Shown in pieces: positions 1 to 7,065 of a stretch of 15,320 nucleotides of DNA. The stretch lies in the NCBI GenBank assembly GCA_905196835.1, contig CAJJWN010000059.1, forward strand, positions 1 through 15,320, read 5' to 3'. Each line of letters opens with the position of its first letter. Position 1 is the first letter of the stretch. The position numbers were made by a program, and so were the translations under genes. A model generated the notes under the pieces. That model saw only the letters and a program-made list of their open reading frames with translations. It was not told where the DNA came from and did no database searches. The stretch is from an uncultured Prevotella sp. (GTDB lineage: Bacteria; Bacteroidota; Bacteroidia; Bacteroidales; Bacteroidaceae).

Positions 1-1
1 G

Positions 2-754
2 ACGTACCCCGGGCGCGACCCGCCGCTCTTCCCGGGCGTGGAATGGGGACGCGACGGTGTGGCCGGCGACCCCGTGCCGTACTCAATCCGCGGCGACGAC
101 GTGCTCACGGCACTGCTCATTTTCTGCTTCATAGCCGCGCTTACGGCATACAAGGGCACGCGCCGCTTCTTCGCGGTGCAGGCCAAGGCATTCTTCCGCA
201 AGAAGGATGCCGACGGCGACGGCATGTCGGAGACATTGGCAGAGCTGCGTTCGCAGGCGTTCTTCATGCTGCAGACGTGCCTGCTGCTGGCCTTGGTGTC
301 GTTCATATATGCCACGGAAACCGTCGCCGGCACGTTCGTACTGTCGTCGCAATATCAGCTCGTGGCCGTGTTCTTCGGCGTTTACGTGGCCTATTTTGCG
401 GCCAAGATGCTGGTCTACTGGCTTGTAAACAACGTGTTCTTCGGCCGCCGACGCAGTGCGAAGTGGCTCAAGACGCTTATGTTCGCCGTGTCGGTGGAGG
501 GCGTTGTGCTGTTCCCCCTGGTGCTGCTCATGTCGTATTTCGACCTTTTCGTGCAGAATGCCGTGGCTTATGTCGCTTTTGTCACCGTTTTGGTCAAAAT
601 CTCTTTGTTTTACAAGAGCTTTATACTGTTTTTCCGACAGAAGGTCTTTTTTTTACAGATAATTTTGTACTTTTGTGCCCTCGAAATAATGCCCTTGCTT
701 TCGTTGTGGGGTGTTCTTGTACAAATAGTTGAGCAATTGAAAATAAACTTTTAG
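2..754 (+). CDS. DUF4271 family membrane protein, 5' end missing
   Basis: I recognise this as the DUF4271 family of Bacteroidetes integral membrane proteins, whose function is unknown. The frame is open to the left edge. The first possible start is a GTG at 38, but the residues before it and the GDPVPYSI stretch look like the family's soluble N-terminal region, so the real start is probably outside the window. About six hydrophobic segments follow, in order near LTALLIFCFIAAL, FMLQTCLLLALVSFIY, LVAVFFGVYVAYFAA, LKTLMFAVSVEGVVLF, VAYVAFVTVLVKI and FFLQIILYFCALEI, joined by short basic loops. It ends 11 bases before hemD. The DUF4271-hemD-rnpA-yidD-tyrS order is one I associate with Bacteroidales, which supports the family call. 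A promoter-like sequence lies inside its 3' end. The family call is fairly firm; no biochemical role can be given. Confidence 0.8.
   Translation, partial: TYPGRDPPLFPGVEWGRDGVAGDPVPYSIRGDDVLTALLIFCFIAALTAYKGTRRFFAVQAKAFFRKKDADGDGMSETLAELRSQAFFMLQTCLLLALVSFIYATETVAGTFVLSSQYQLVAVFFGVYVAYFAAKMLVYWLVNNVFFGRRRSAKWLKTLMFAVSVEGVVLFPLVLLMSYFDLFVQNAVAYVAFVTVLVKISLFYKSFILFFRQKVFFLQIILYFCALEIMPLLSLWGVLVQIVEQLKINF
646..675 (+). promoter_or_regulatory. possible internal promoter for hemD
   Basis: TACTTTTG at 668-675 matches the Bacteroidetes -7 consensus TAnnTTTG. A T-run around 645-650 sits near the -33 position but is TTTT rather than TTTG. The site lies in the 3' coding end of the DUF4271 gene, about 90 bases before the hemD ATG. 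It could give hemD-rnpA-yidD their own transcript. Because the stretch encodes hydrophobic, T-rich codons, a chance match is possible. Confidence 0.35.
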
Positions 755-765
755 GATATTGAGTG

Positions 766-1512
766 ATGGTAAGAAAGATTTTAGTGTCACAACCGAGGCC
801 GAGCAGTGAGAAGTCTCCGTATTTCGAGATGGAGAAAGATTATGGCGTAGAATTGGTCTTCCGTCCGTTCATAAAAGTAGAAGGGCTGTCCTCAAAGGAG
901 TTTCGCCAGCAGAAGGTCAGCATTCTCAATTATACCGCCGTGGTGTTCACGTCGCGCCACGCCATTGACAACTATTTCAAGCTGGCCGGAGAGATGAGGC
1001 TTGAAATCCCGGAGACGATGAAATACTTTTGCGTTACCGAGACAATAGCCCTCTATATCCAGAAATACGTGCAGTACAGGAAGCGCAAAGTGTTCTTCGG
1101 AAAGACAGGCAAAATCGACGACTTGCTGCCCACCATGGTGAAGCACAAGAACGAAAGATACCTCATACCGATGAGCGACGTGCACGACGACACGGTAAAG
1201 AAGCTCTTGGACACCAAGAAGCTCAATCATACGGAGTGCGTGATGTACCGCACGGTGAGCAACGATTTCACTGAGGAGGAGGCAAAAGCGTTCGACTACG
1301 ACATGTGCATATTCTTCAGCCCGTCGGGCATCAACGCCTTCAATACCACGTTCGGCGACTCGATGAACAACAAGGTGGTGGTGGGAACGTTCGGTCCTGC
1401 TACGGCCAAGGCCGCCCACGACGCCGGGCTCAAGGTCGAAGTGGAGGCTCCGACGATGCAGCATCCGTCGATGACGAGCGCGCTTAAGAGCTTTCTTGAG
1501 AAGAACAAGTAA
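766..1512 (+). CDS. hemD: uroporphyrinogen-III synthase (HemD)
   Basis: This cytosolic enzyme closes hydroxymethylbilane to uroporphyrinogen III with inversion of ring D, in haem and corrinoid synthesis. The 248-residue product has the length and two-lobe pattern of the family: an N-terminal VFTSRHAID segment (the 'SxxA' helix start of lobe 1) and a C-terminal CIFFSPSGINAF segment followed by VVVGTFGPATAKAAHDAGLKVEVEAP, the typical closing motif of HemD. The ATG at 766 is preferred over the GTG directly before it (763), because it begins the conserved MVRKILVSQP strand. It lies 11 bases after the DUF4271 gene and 8 bases before rnpA, so co-transcription is likely. Sequence identity across the family is low, but the C-terminal motif and the context make the call good. 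Confidence 0.87.
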   Translation: MVRKILVSQPRPSSEKSPYFEMEKDYGVELVFRPFIKVEGLSSKEFRQQKVSILNYTAVVFTSRHAIDNYFKLAGEMRLEIPETMKYFCVTETIALYIQKYVQYRKRKVFFGKTGKIDDLLPTMVKHKNERYLIPMSDVHDDTVKKLLDTKKLNHTECVMYRTVSNDFTEEEAKAFDYDMCIFFSPSGINAFNTTFGDSMNNKVVVGTFGPATAKAAHDAGLKVEVEAPTMQHPSMTSALKSFLEKNK

Positions 1513-1520
1513 TATAATAT

Positions 1521-1928
1521 ATGTCGGAACACGGCATGATGACATTCCGCAAGGAAGAGCGTCTGTGCAGCAGGGCGTTGACGGAAAAGCTCTTCCATAG
1601 GGAAGGCAGCCGCTCGATGGCCGCTTTCCCGTTGCGTCTTGTCTACATGAAGACCGACGCCGGAGAGTCCGATGCCTGGCCGAAAGTGCTCATAAGCGTG
1701 CCTAAGCGGTGCTTCAAGCGCGCCGTAAAGCGCAACAGGGTCAAGCGCCAGGTGCGCGAGGCGTACCGCAGGAACAAGCAGCAGCTCGTAGAATGCCTGC
1801 GCGCCGACGGCGGACAAGGGCTTGCAATGGCGTTCATCTGGCTCGACGACAAGCTCTGGGACACGGCCGAGGTTGAGCGCAAGGTGTGCAATCTGCTGCA
1901 AAGGCTCACTGAAAAGATGAGCCTATGA
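1521..1928 (+). CDS. rnpA: ribonuclease P protein component
   Basis: RnpA is the small basic protein that binds the catalytic RNA of RNase P and helps cleave the 5' leader from pre-tRNAs. The product is 135 residues. The family signature [18 protein letters not shown], with the RNR motif, is at residues 66-83. The N-terminal [17 protein letters not shown] matches the family's 'F..e.RL.....f..lf' start. Several ATGs occur near the start: codons 1, 6 and 7 (1521, 1536, 1539). The first is chosen because it is nearest to the hemD stop, but 1536 or 1539 would give a more usual N-terminus. In many bacteria rpmH precedes rnpA; here hemD does, and there is no rpmH in the window. The stop overlaps the yidD start (ATGA). 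Confidence 0.95.
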   Translation: MSEHGMMTFRKEERLCSRALTEKLFHREGSRSMAAFPLRLVYMKTDAGESDAWPKVLISVPKRCFKRAVKRNRVKRQVREAYRRNKQQLVECLRADGGQGLAMAFIWLDDKLWDTAEVERKVCNLLQRLTEKMSL

Positions 1929-2170
1929 TGAAGCGTTTGTTGCGGATGCTCTCGAAAGCGACGGTGTGGCTGCTCTGCCTTCCAATCCTTTTCTACCAGA
2001 AGTGCATATCGCCGTTCACGCCACCGTCGTGCAGGTTCACCCCAACTTGTTCCGAATACGCCAAGCAAGCATTGAAGAAACACGGCCCGTTCAAGGGACT
2101 TGCCCTTGCAATATGGCGCATATTGCGCTGCAATCCGTGGGGAGGAAGCGGCTATGACCCGGTACCTTAG
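1925..2170 (+). CDS. yidD: membrane protein insertion efficiency factor YidD
   Basis: YidD is a small membrane-associated protein linked to YidC-dependent insertion of inner-membrane proteins. The 81-residue product carries the whole conserved core: an N-terminal amphipathic/hydrophobic stretch ([18 protein letters not shown]) and then the cysteine-rich signature [15 protein letters not shown], followed by [20 protein letters not shown] and GGSGYDPVP at the end. Cysteines lie in the expected family positions. It overlaps rnpA by four bases (ATGA), indicating translational coupling, and rnpA-yidD adjacency is a long-known arrangement in bacteria. The next gene downstream here is tyrS rather than yidC. 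Confidence 0.94.
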   Translation: MMKRLLRMLSKATVWLLCLPILFYQKCISPFTPPSCRFTPTCSEYAKQALKKHGPFKGLALAIWRILRCNPWGGSGYDPVP

Positions 2171-2171
2171 G

Positions 2172-2200
2172 AAATGAAAAATTAACAATTAAAAATTAAA
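2172..2200. repeat. AT-rich degenerate repeat after yidD
   Basis: Directly after the yidD stop is an A/T-only stretch in which ATTAA-type units recur (ATTAACAATT, AAAAATTAAAAAT) with about 9-10 nt spacing. It stands out sharply from the GC-rich genes on both sides. It does not form a GC hairpin with a T-tract and is therefore not a classical terminator. I take it as one of the short AT-rich intergenic repeats seen in Bacteroidales genomes; that comparison is from memory. Confidence 0.5.
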
Positions 2201-2212
2201 AATCTGCTGGCG

Positions 2213-2263
2213 TCCCTTTCGTTTCCCATTCATCCCAGTATTCCCGGTTCTCCCATAATTCCT
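2213..2263. repeat. degenerate 9-nt tandem array before tyrS
   Basis: TCCC occurs at 2224, 2233, 2242 and 2251, exactly 9 nt apart, with a fifth TCC at 2260 and a less regular TCCC at 2213. The unit is close to TCCCATTAT. Only the TCCC part is conserved. The array ends about 30 bases before the tyrS ATG, so it lies in the tyrS leader or promoter region. No TAnnTTTG promoter is visible in this gap. See the similar 9-nt array before kduD. Confidence 0.6.
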
Positions 2264-2293
2264 AAACGACAATAATCAAAGAAACTACATACG

Positions 2294-3595
2294 ATGAACA
2301 AGAACTTTGTTGAAGAACTAAGGTGGCGCGGCATGTTGGCCCAAATCATGCCGGGCACCGAAGAACTGTTGCAGAAAGAGCAGGTTACGGCTTATCTCGG
2401 CACCGACCCTACGGCGGATTCGCTGCACATCGGCCACCTCTGCGGCGTGATGATGCTGCGCCACTTGCAGCGTTGCGGCCACAAGCCGCTGGCTCTCGTG
2501 GGCGGCGCAACAGGCATGATAGGCGACCCGTCGGGCAAAAGCCTTGAGCGAAACCTGCTCGACGAGGACACGCTCCGCCACAACCAGGAGTGCATAAAGC
2601 GGCAGCTTGCCAAGTTCCTCGACTTCGAGAGCGACGCGCCAAACCGTGCCGAGCTTGTCAATAACTATGACTGGATGAAGGATATGGGCTTCCTCCAGTT
2701 CGCCCGCGAGGTGGGCAAGCACATCACCGTGAACTACATGATGGCCAAGGAGAGCGTGCAACAGCGGTTGAACGGCGAGGCTCGCGACGGCCTTTCGTTC
2801 ACGGAGTTCACATATCAGTTGCTCCAAGGCTACGACTTCCTTTACCTATACCAGCACAAGGGATGCAAACTCCAGATGGGAGGCAACGACCAGTGGGGCA
2901 ACATGACTACCGGAACGGAGCTTATCCGCCGCACTCTCGGCGCGGAGGCGGAGGCCTACGCGCTGACATGTCCGCTCATAACGAAGGCCGACGGCAAGAA
3001 GTTCGGCAAGACGGAGACGGGCAACATATGGCTCGACCCGAAGCGCACGTCGCCCTATAAGTTCTATCAGTTCTGGCTGAACGTGAGCGATGACGACGCG
3101 GAACGTTACATAAAAATCTTCACAAGCCTTGACAAGGAGACCATAGACGCCCTCGTGGAGGAGCACAGGCAAGACCCGGGCCGCCGCACATTGCAGCGCC
3201 GCCTGGCCGAAGAGGTTACCGTCATGGTACACTCACGCGATGCCTTGGACGCCGCAATAGAAGCGTCTAACATACTGTTCGGCAAGTCTACGAAAGAGAG
3301 TCTTCTCAAACTCGACGAGCAGACGCTGCTCGACATCTTCGAGGGCGTGCCCCAGTTTGAAATCGGGAAAGACCAGCTGGGCCAGCCCGCGGTTGAAGTA
3401 TTCACCCAGGCGGCAACCGTCTTCGCAAGCAAGGGCGAGATGCGCAAGCTCGTACAGGGCGGAGGCGTGTCGCTGAACAAGGAGAAGCTCGCGGCGTTCG
3501 ACCGTGTAATCACGGCCGACGACCTGATAGACGGCAAGTATCTGCTTGTGCAGCGCGGCAAGAAAAACTATTATCTGGTTACCGTAAAAGGCTAA
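2294..3595 (+). CDS. tyrS: tyrosine--tRNA ligase
   Basis: This class I aminoacyl-tRNA synthetase charges tRNA-Tyr with tyrosine using ATP in the cytosol. The 433-residue product has the usual length. The HIGH motif is in LHIGHL at residues 44-49. Substrate-pocket segments YQLLQGYDF (about 174-182) and GGNDQWGN (196-203) fit TyrRS. The KMSKS-type loop is KFGKT at 236-240, as in the bacterial TyrS subgroup. The C-terminal S4-like RNA-binding domain spans roughly 365-430 ([11 protein letters not shown]...). The ATG at 2294 is preceded by an A-rich leader without a Shine-Dalgarno sequence. It closes the housekeeping block; the following tRNA gene has its own promoter. Confidence 0.97.
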   Translation: MNKNFVEELRWRGMLAQIMPGTEELLQKEQVTAYLGTDPTADSLHIGHLCGVMMLRHLQRCGHKPLALVGGATGMIGDPSGKSLERNLLDEDTLRHNQECIKRQLAKFLDFESDAPNRAELVNNYDWMKDMGFLQFAREVGKHITVNYMMAKESVQQRLNGEARDGLSFTEFTYQLLQGYDFLYLYQHKGCKLQMGGNDQWGNMTTGTELIRRTLGAEAEAYALTCPLITKADGKKFGKTETGNIWLDPKRTSPYKFYQFWLNVSDDDAERYIKIFTSLDKETIDALVEEHRQDPGRRTLQRRLAEEVTVMVHSRDALDAAIEASNILFGKSTKESLLKLDEQTLLDIFEGVPQFEIGKDQLGQPAVEVFTQAATVFASKGEMRKLVQGGGVSLNKEKLAAFDRVITADDLIDGKYLLVQRGKKNYYLVTVKG

Positions 3596-3610
3596 AAAGT
3601 AGTGAAAAGT

Positions 3611-3642
3611 TTTGGTGGTGGCGTAAAAAACCACTACCTTTG
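3611..3642 (+). promoter_or_regulatory. consensus Bacteroidetes promoter for tRNA-Gln
   Basis: A TTTG -33 box at 3611-3614 and a perfect TAnnTTTG -7 box (TACCTTTG, 3635-3642) are separated by 20 nt. Both match the Bacteroidetes housekeeping promoter at the expected spacing. It lies just after the tyrS stop and 10 bases before the mature 5' end of the tRNA, so the tRNA does not depend on tyrS read-through. Confidence 0.82.
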
Positions 3643-3652
3643 CACTCGCGAT

Positions 3653-3723
3653 TGTCCAATGGTGTAATGGTAGCACAACAGGTTTTGGTTCTGTTTGTGG
3701 TGGTTCGAATCCGCCTTGGACAA
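3653..3723 (+). tRNA. tRNA-Gln (anticodon TTG)
   Basis: A full cloverleaf folds by hand. The acceptor TGTCCAA (3653-3659) pairs with TTGGACA (3716-3722). The D arm uses GTGT/GCAC around TAATGGTA. The anticodon stem ACAGG/TCTGT encloses loop TTTTGGT, giving anticodon TTG at 3685-3687. The T arm GGTGG/CCGCC encloses TTCGAAT. The discriminator is A3723. The next bases are CCT, so the 3' CCA is not encoded and must be added by the CCA-adding enzyme. The anticodon reads CAA, and CAG by wobble. A dedicated promoter lies before it and a strong terminator after it. Confidence 0.96.
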
Positions 3724-3737
3724 CCTTCTTAAACATC

Positions 3738-3776
3738 AAGACCTCACGTTGCACGATGCAGCGTGAGGTCTTTTGT
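3738..3776 (+). terminator. intrinsic terminator of tRNA-Gln
   Basis: AAGACCTCACG (3738-3748) pairs perfectly with CGTGAGGTCTT (3762-3772). The stem continues through one T-G wobble and TGCA/TGCA to a 3-nt CGA loop, giving about 16 bp. It is followed by TTTTGTTTTG. Position and shape fit a rho-independent terminator for the tRNA transcript. Confidence 0.88.
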
Positions 3777-3781
3777 TTTGT

Positions 3782-3884
3782 GAAATGCCGCCTTTCGTGA
3801 TGCGAAAGGCGGCATTTCGTCGTGTAAAAGGCCGTGAATTACAAGCTGAAAGGCCGTCTTTTGCAAGGCGGAAGACGGCCTTTC
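3782..3884. repeat. paired-hairpin repeat, copy A
   Basis: There are two long hairpins. A1 is a perfect 16-bp stem, 3782-3797 with 3803-3818, around loop TGATG. A2 is a 16-bp stem with two G-T wobbles, 3848-3863 with 3869-3884, around loop CAAGG. A1 has core ATGCCGCCTTTCG while A2 has AAGGCCGTCTTTTG; the arms differ but each remains paired. The 29 bases between them include TAAAAGGCCGTGAATTACA, which matches the right arm and linker of copy C, so an unpaired half-arm has been left behind. It sits between the tRNA-Gln terminator and the 3' end of pdxB (convergent). No reading frame here is credible. Confidence 0.85.
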
Positions 3885-3914
3885 GAAAAACAGTTGGCAG
3901 TCAATGGGTTAGCG

Positions 3915-4940
3915 TCAGTCAACATGCTCCCTTCTCAACGGATAATTGCCGCGCAGCTCTTCGAATTTGCCCGGCGCGGCTTTTAGGCGCGCGCTGTCGT
4001 CAAGCGGGTTGTATAGCTGCAGGCGCAGGGTGTCATCGTCGGCCGAGGGGACGAACGTAGGCGGCATCGACGGCGGCACGATGCGCGGCGGCAGGTCGAG
4101 GCCGAAGTGGCGGCAGAGGCCAGCCACGACCATGTTGTCGGCGTTCACCTTGCCGTCCGCGCTGTAGCCGGCTATGTGGGGCGTGCCTATCCATACCCGT
4201 TCGAGCAGCGGAAGGCTGACGCAAGGCTCATTCTCCCACGTGTCGATTACGGCGTCACTTACCTTATTATATATCAGTGCGTCGAGCAGCGCGCCGTTGT
4301 CCACCACCGCGCCGCGGCTCGTGTTGATGACGAGAGGCCGCTTCGCGAGGCTGTCAAAGAACGCCTTGTCAGCCAAATGGCGCGTAGGATGGCGGCCGTC
4401 CGCGGTCAGCGGCACGTGGAATGTTATTATGTCGGCCTCGCGGCAGATGTCGCCCATCGTGGCGAACGTGCCTGCGTCGCCCCGCTCCTGCCGCGGAGGG
4501 TCGCACACGAGCACGCGCATACCGTACTCCCCGGCCACGGCCTTAACCTTCGTTCCTACGTGTCCGCAGCCCACTATGCCCAGCGTCATGCCGCCGAGGC
4601 AGGCTCCGCGGTCGCGCCGCAGCAGCAGGAGAACCGACCTTACATATTGTGCCACCGAGGCGGCGTTGCACCCCGGGCAGCTCATCCACTCTATCCCGGC
4701 GCGCCGCATGTAGCCGGTGTCTATGTGGTCGAAGCCGATTGTGGCCGTGGCTACAAACTTCACGCTGCTGCCACGGAGCAGCCTTTCGTCGCAGCGGGTG
4801 CGCGTGCGCACTATCAGCGCGTCGGCCCGGCGCACGTCTTCAGGACCTATTTCAGAGCCGCGCAGGTACACCGCGTCGTCGGTAAGGCTGCTTATTGTCT
4901 CGCGGATGTAGGGGATTTTGTCGTCGATAACTATTCTCAT
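3915..4940 (-). CDS. pdxB: 4-phosphoerythronate dehydrogenase (PdxB)
   Basis: PdxB oxidises 4-phospho-D-erythronate to 2-oxo-3-hydroxy-4-phosphobutanoate with NAD, the second step of the deoxyxylulose-phosphate-dependent route to pyridoxal phosphate. The 341-residue product is a D-isomer-specific 2-hydroxyacid dehydrogenase. The Rossmann motif GIVGCGHVGTKV is at 121-132. The catalytic Arg is in INTSRGAVVDN (R209), the acidic residue in WENEP (about 236-238) and the His in GTPHIAGYS (H255). The N-terminal MRIVIDDKIPYI and the short C-terminal extension after about 285 fit PdxB rather than SerA or glyoxylate reductase. The start at 4940 begins the conserved first strand. It is divergent from the GT9 gene, with a TATTTTTG -7-like box on the minus strand at 5012-5019. 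Confidence 0.92.
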   Translation of the reverse strand: MRIVIDDKIPYIRETISSLTDDAVYLRGSEIGPEDVRRADALIVRTRTRCDERLLRGSSVKFVATATIGFDHIDTGYMRRAGIEWMSCPGCNAASVAQYVRSVLLLLRRDRGACLGGMTLGIVGCGHVGTKVKAVAGEYGMRVLVCDPPRQERGDAGTFATMGDICREADIITFHVPLTADGRHPTRHLADKAFFDSLAKRPLVINTSRGAVVDNGALLDALIYNKVSDAVIDTWENEPCVSLPLLERVWIGTPHIAGYSADGKVNADNMVVAGLCRHFGLDLPPRIVPPSMPPTFVPSADDDTLRLQLYNPLDDSARLKAAPGKFEELRGNYPLRREHVD

Positions 4941-5011
4941 CGTGATGTTTTTATGTACGTAGCCGGTTGTCTGCTCCTTTGCTACGTTGATACAATCTAT
5001 TAAAAGTTTTG

Positions 5012-5019
5012 CAAAAATA
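5012..5019 (-). promoter_or_regulatory. possible -7 box for pdxB
   Basis: On the minus strand this reads TATTTTTG, matching TAnnTTTG, about 70 bases before the pdxB start. No TTTG is seen at the matching -33 distance, so the support is partial. It faces away from the GT9 promoter in the same 214-base divergent gap. Confidence 0.4.
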
Positions 5020-5039
5020 CGAAAAATATCGTTCCCGTG

Positions 5040-5070
5040 TTGGCGGTATGGAAATAAATCGTTATCTTTG
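5040..5070 (+). promoter_or_regulatory. promoter for the GT9 gene
   Basis: TATCTTTG (5063-5070) matches TAnnTTTG exactly. TTGG at 5040-5043 lies 19 nt before it and approximates the TTTG -33 box. It is about 85 bases before the GT9 ATG. No other -7 match is seen in this gap on the plus strand. Confidence 0.7.
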
Positions 5071-5154
5071 CCAAATTGAACGACAATCTTGTTACATCTT
5101 AAAACTTGACAACGGCAGTAGCGTTACCCTTGTAAATTACGCACGGAATAGCAC

Positions 5155-6222
5155 ATGAGGACCGAGCACATACTCATAATAAGGTTTTCGACGATTGGCG
5201 ACGTGGCCATGACCGTGCCCGTGGTAGACTCTCTCGCGCGGCAATATCCCGACGTGAGGATAACCATGCTCAGCAGCCCGGAGGCCCGCCCGTTCTTCGA
5301 ATACATGCCGCAGAACGTGGGTTTCATGGAAGCCGACCTCAAGAACGAGTATTACGGGGTGAAAGGCATGAACGCCCTCTACCGGCGGCTCACGGCAAAG
5401 AACTTCACCGCCGTAGCCGACCTGCACAGCGTTCTGCGTTCCGACTACCTGCGGATGCGCTTCAACATAGACCTTTTCCGCGTGGAGCATGTTGACAAAC
5501 ACAAGTCAATGCGCAGGCAGCTCGTCAGCCAGACAGACAAGCGCTTGGTGCAGTTGCCTACCGCGTTCAGCTGTTACGCCGACGTGCTTGCACGCCTCGG
5601 CTATCCTGTCAAGTTGGATTTCCGCTCGGTGTTCCCGCCCTGCGGCGGCGACATCAGCCGCCTGCCTGCCGGTTTCAACACGCCGAAGGCCGACGGCGAG
5701 GTGTGGATTGGCGTTGCGCCGCTGGCCGCATACGCCGGCAAGACGTACCCCCTGCCGCTCATGGAGGAGGCCTTGCGCCTCGTGACGGCCCGTCATCCGG
5801 GCCGCCGCCTGTTCCTTTTCGGCGGTGGAGAAGCCGAGACATCCGCCCTCAACGAGTGGAGCACGCGCCTCGGGCGGTGTGTAAACGCCTCGGCGCGGCT
5901 GGGCGGCATAGGCAGCGAACTCATCCTGATGAGCCGCCTCGACGTGATGGTGGCTATGGACAATGCCGACATGCACATGGCGTCGATAGCCGGTACGCCG
6001 GTTGTAAGCGTGTGGGGTGCCACCCATCCGTGTGCCGGTTTCAGTGGCTGGGGGCAGCATCCGGCCGACGCCGTACAGGCCGACGTGCCGTGCCGGCCGT
6101 GCAGCATATCGGGCAAGAAGGCTTGCCTGCGCGGCGACTGCCTGTGTATGAGGAACATTCCGCCCGAGGAAATAGCCGACAGGGTGGAACTGGTGCTGCG
6201 CCGAGGGCGTGCTATTGGGTGA
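5155..6222 (+). CDS. glycosyltransferase family 9 (heptosyltransferase-like)
   Basis: This is a GT9 protein, the family of ADP-heptose:LPS heptosyltransferases that add heptose to the LPS inner core at the cytoplasmic face. The product has 355 residues. The N-terminal ILIIRFSTIGDVAMTVPV (residues 6-23) is the family's acceptor-domain start, including the catalytic-type Asp (D16). The second domain starts near WIGVAPLAAYAGKTYPL, with LFLFGGGEAE (219-227) and the donor-site DNADMHMASIAGTPVVSVWGAT (269-290), the family's 'D.g..H.A.a...P.v.lfG.t' motif. A cysteine-rich stretch at 313-331 (C313, C316, C324, C329, C331) is, as far as I recall, common in Bacteroidetes relatives. The exact sugar and acceptor cannot be read from sequence. 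It precedes rubredoxin by 43 bases. Confidence 0.88.
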   Translation: MRTEHILIIRFSTIGDVAMTVPVVDSLARQYPDVRITMLSSPEARPFFEYMPQNVGFMEADLKNEYYGVKGMNALYRRLTAKNFTAVADLHSVLRSDYLRMRFNIDLFRVEHVDKHKSMRRQLVSQTDKRLVQLPTAFSCYADVLARLGYPVKLDFRSVFPPCGGDISRLPAGFNTPKADGEVWIGVAPLAAYAGKTYPLPLMEEALRLVTARHPGRRLFLFGGGEAETSALNEWSTRLGRCVNASARLGGIGSELILMSRLDVMVAMDNADMHMASIAGTPVVSVWGATHPCAGFSGWGQHPADAVQADVPCRPCSISGKKACLRGDCLCMRNIPPEEIADRVELVLRRGRAIG

Positions 6223-6265
6223 AGGTTTTAATTCACATGTCTAACCATTAAAATATAAAAGCGTT

Positions 6266-6427
6266 ATGAAGAAGTATGTTTGTGATACTTGCGGGTACGT
6301 TTACGACCCGGAAGTGGGAGACCCCGAGAACGGCGTAGCTCCCGGAACTGCGTTTGAAGACCTGCCTGAAGACTGGGTATGCCCTCTCTGCGGCGTAGGC
6401 AAGGAAGAATTTTCAGTGGTAGAATAA
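6266..6427 (+). CDS. rubredoxin
   Basis: This is a 53-residue one-iron electron carrier. The two metal-binding knuckles are [10 protein letters not shown] (Cys 6 and 9, CxxC-GY) and [10 protein letters not shown] (Cys 39 and 42, CPLCG), giving the canonical Fe(Cys)4 site. The middle [11 protein letters not shown] matches the family's 'GT.FedlPddW' signature. Length and composition (acidic, no signal peptide) are those of a complete, free-standing cytosolic rubredoxin. In anaerobes it passes electrons to oxygen- or peroxide-reducing partners such as rubrerythrin; none of those is in this window. It probably shares the transcript of the GT9 gene, since no separate promoter is seen in the 43-base gap. 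Confidence 0.96.
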   Translation: MKKYVCDTCGYVYDPEVGDPENGVAPGTAFEDLPEDWVCPLCGVGKEEFSVVE

Positions 6428-6505
6428 CTCCGATTGAAGTTTACGATAAAGGCAGGCGCGCCCCTTGAGGGCCGTCTCGCCGTCTTCAATAGGTTTAGTT
6501 TAATT

Positions 6506-6545
6506 GCGGCCCCGCAGGCGTTGATGCCAGTGGGGCCGCTTCGTT
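6506..6545 (+). terminator. terminator after rubredoxin
   Basis: GCGGCCCC (6506-6513) pairs with GGGGCCGC (6532-6539), with a further GGC/GCC pair inside. It is followed by a short T-rich stretch (TTCGTTGTTTG). It lies about 80 bases after the rubredoxin stop, between two convergent genes, and could act in that role, although the T-tract is broken. Confidence 0.6.
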
Positions 6546-6599
6546 GTTTGTGCCGGTGTGCCAGTTGCGTCTGCCGCCGCGCGGCAGGCCGGCGGACTG

Positions 6600-6773
6600 T
6601 CATTTGTCGAAGAAGTATGCGAAGACGCACGCCGCCACAATGAATGCGGCTATGGCGTATAGCACGTACTGCGTTATCTTCGCGAATTTCCTGCGGTTCT
6701 TGGCCGCCATCAGGCTTTTGTGTTTAAATACTTCAGACTCGTCGGTTGTGTCGTAACCTTTGTTCTTGCTCAT
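6600..6773 (-). CDS. small single-pass membrane protein, unknown function
   Basis: I do not recognise a named family. The product from the ATG at 6773 has 57 residues: a polar, charged N-terminal half (about 1-33) and a single hydrophobic helix at about 35-54 (ITQYVLYAIAAFIVAACVFAYFF), ending in DK. The basic run AAKNRRKFAK before the helix predicts the N-terminus in the cytoplasm. The frame is open further upstream to 6848, but the added 25 residues are Pro/Arg/Ala-rich and unlike a protein N-terminus, so the internal ATG is preferred. It converges on rubredoxin. The clear topology and clean stop argue for a real gene, but the short length keeps certainty moderate. Confidence 0.6.
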   Translation of the reverse strand: MSKNKGYDTTDESEVFKHKSLMAAKNRRKFAKITQYVLYAIAAFIVAACVFAYFFDK

Positions 6774-7065
6774 GTCTCTTGGTCTTTTGCTGTCCCGCCC
6801 GGCGTGCGCCGCGGCTGCACGCTTGCTGTGCGGCGGTGCGTCAGGCATCGGGACGATGGATAAAAAAGTCTGTTTATGCAGGATTTTGTCCTGTCTGAAT
6901 TACATGCAGTCATTGTTATAACCTCCGCATCGCCGAAAAATTGCATCCTCGGCAACGTTTTTTTAACGTGTTTGACATGTTTTTTTTGCCGTGTACGACT
7001 TGCGGCGGCCGCCATGTAAACCTGTGGTTTACACGCCTCTGGCCGCACCATGCCGTGAGCCCTGT

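Noticed and set aside
1500..1530. rpmH expected in front of rnpA
   Set aside because: The hemD frame runs to 1512, and the remaining 8 bases cannot hold it. The hemD-rnpA order is intact and not a deletion scar that can be seen.
3782..3884. Hairpin array considered as a CRISPR array
   Set aside because: The repeats are palindromic and joined by short, similar linkers, not by unique spacers of constant length. No cas genes are in the window.
3773..4060. 95-codon plus-strand frame after tRNA-Gln
   Set aside because: It reads through the terminator and both hairpins of copy A and into the antisense strand of pdxB.
4107..5003. 298-codon open frame on the plus strand opposite pdxB
   Set aside because: It is the antisense shadow of pdxB, which has complete dehydrogenase motifs. 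The shadow is rich in Ala, Arg, Val and His, with no domain pattern.
5012..5154. Possible small RNA in the pdxB-GT9 divergent gap
   Set aside because: The promoter-like boxes are explained by the two flanking genes, and no terminator or structured stretch is seen.
6571..6587. GC hairpin CTGCCGC-CGC-GCGGCAG as terminator for the 57-residue protein
   Set aside because: The position fits, but no T-tract follows on the minus strand, so I do not list it as a terminator.
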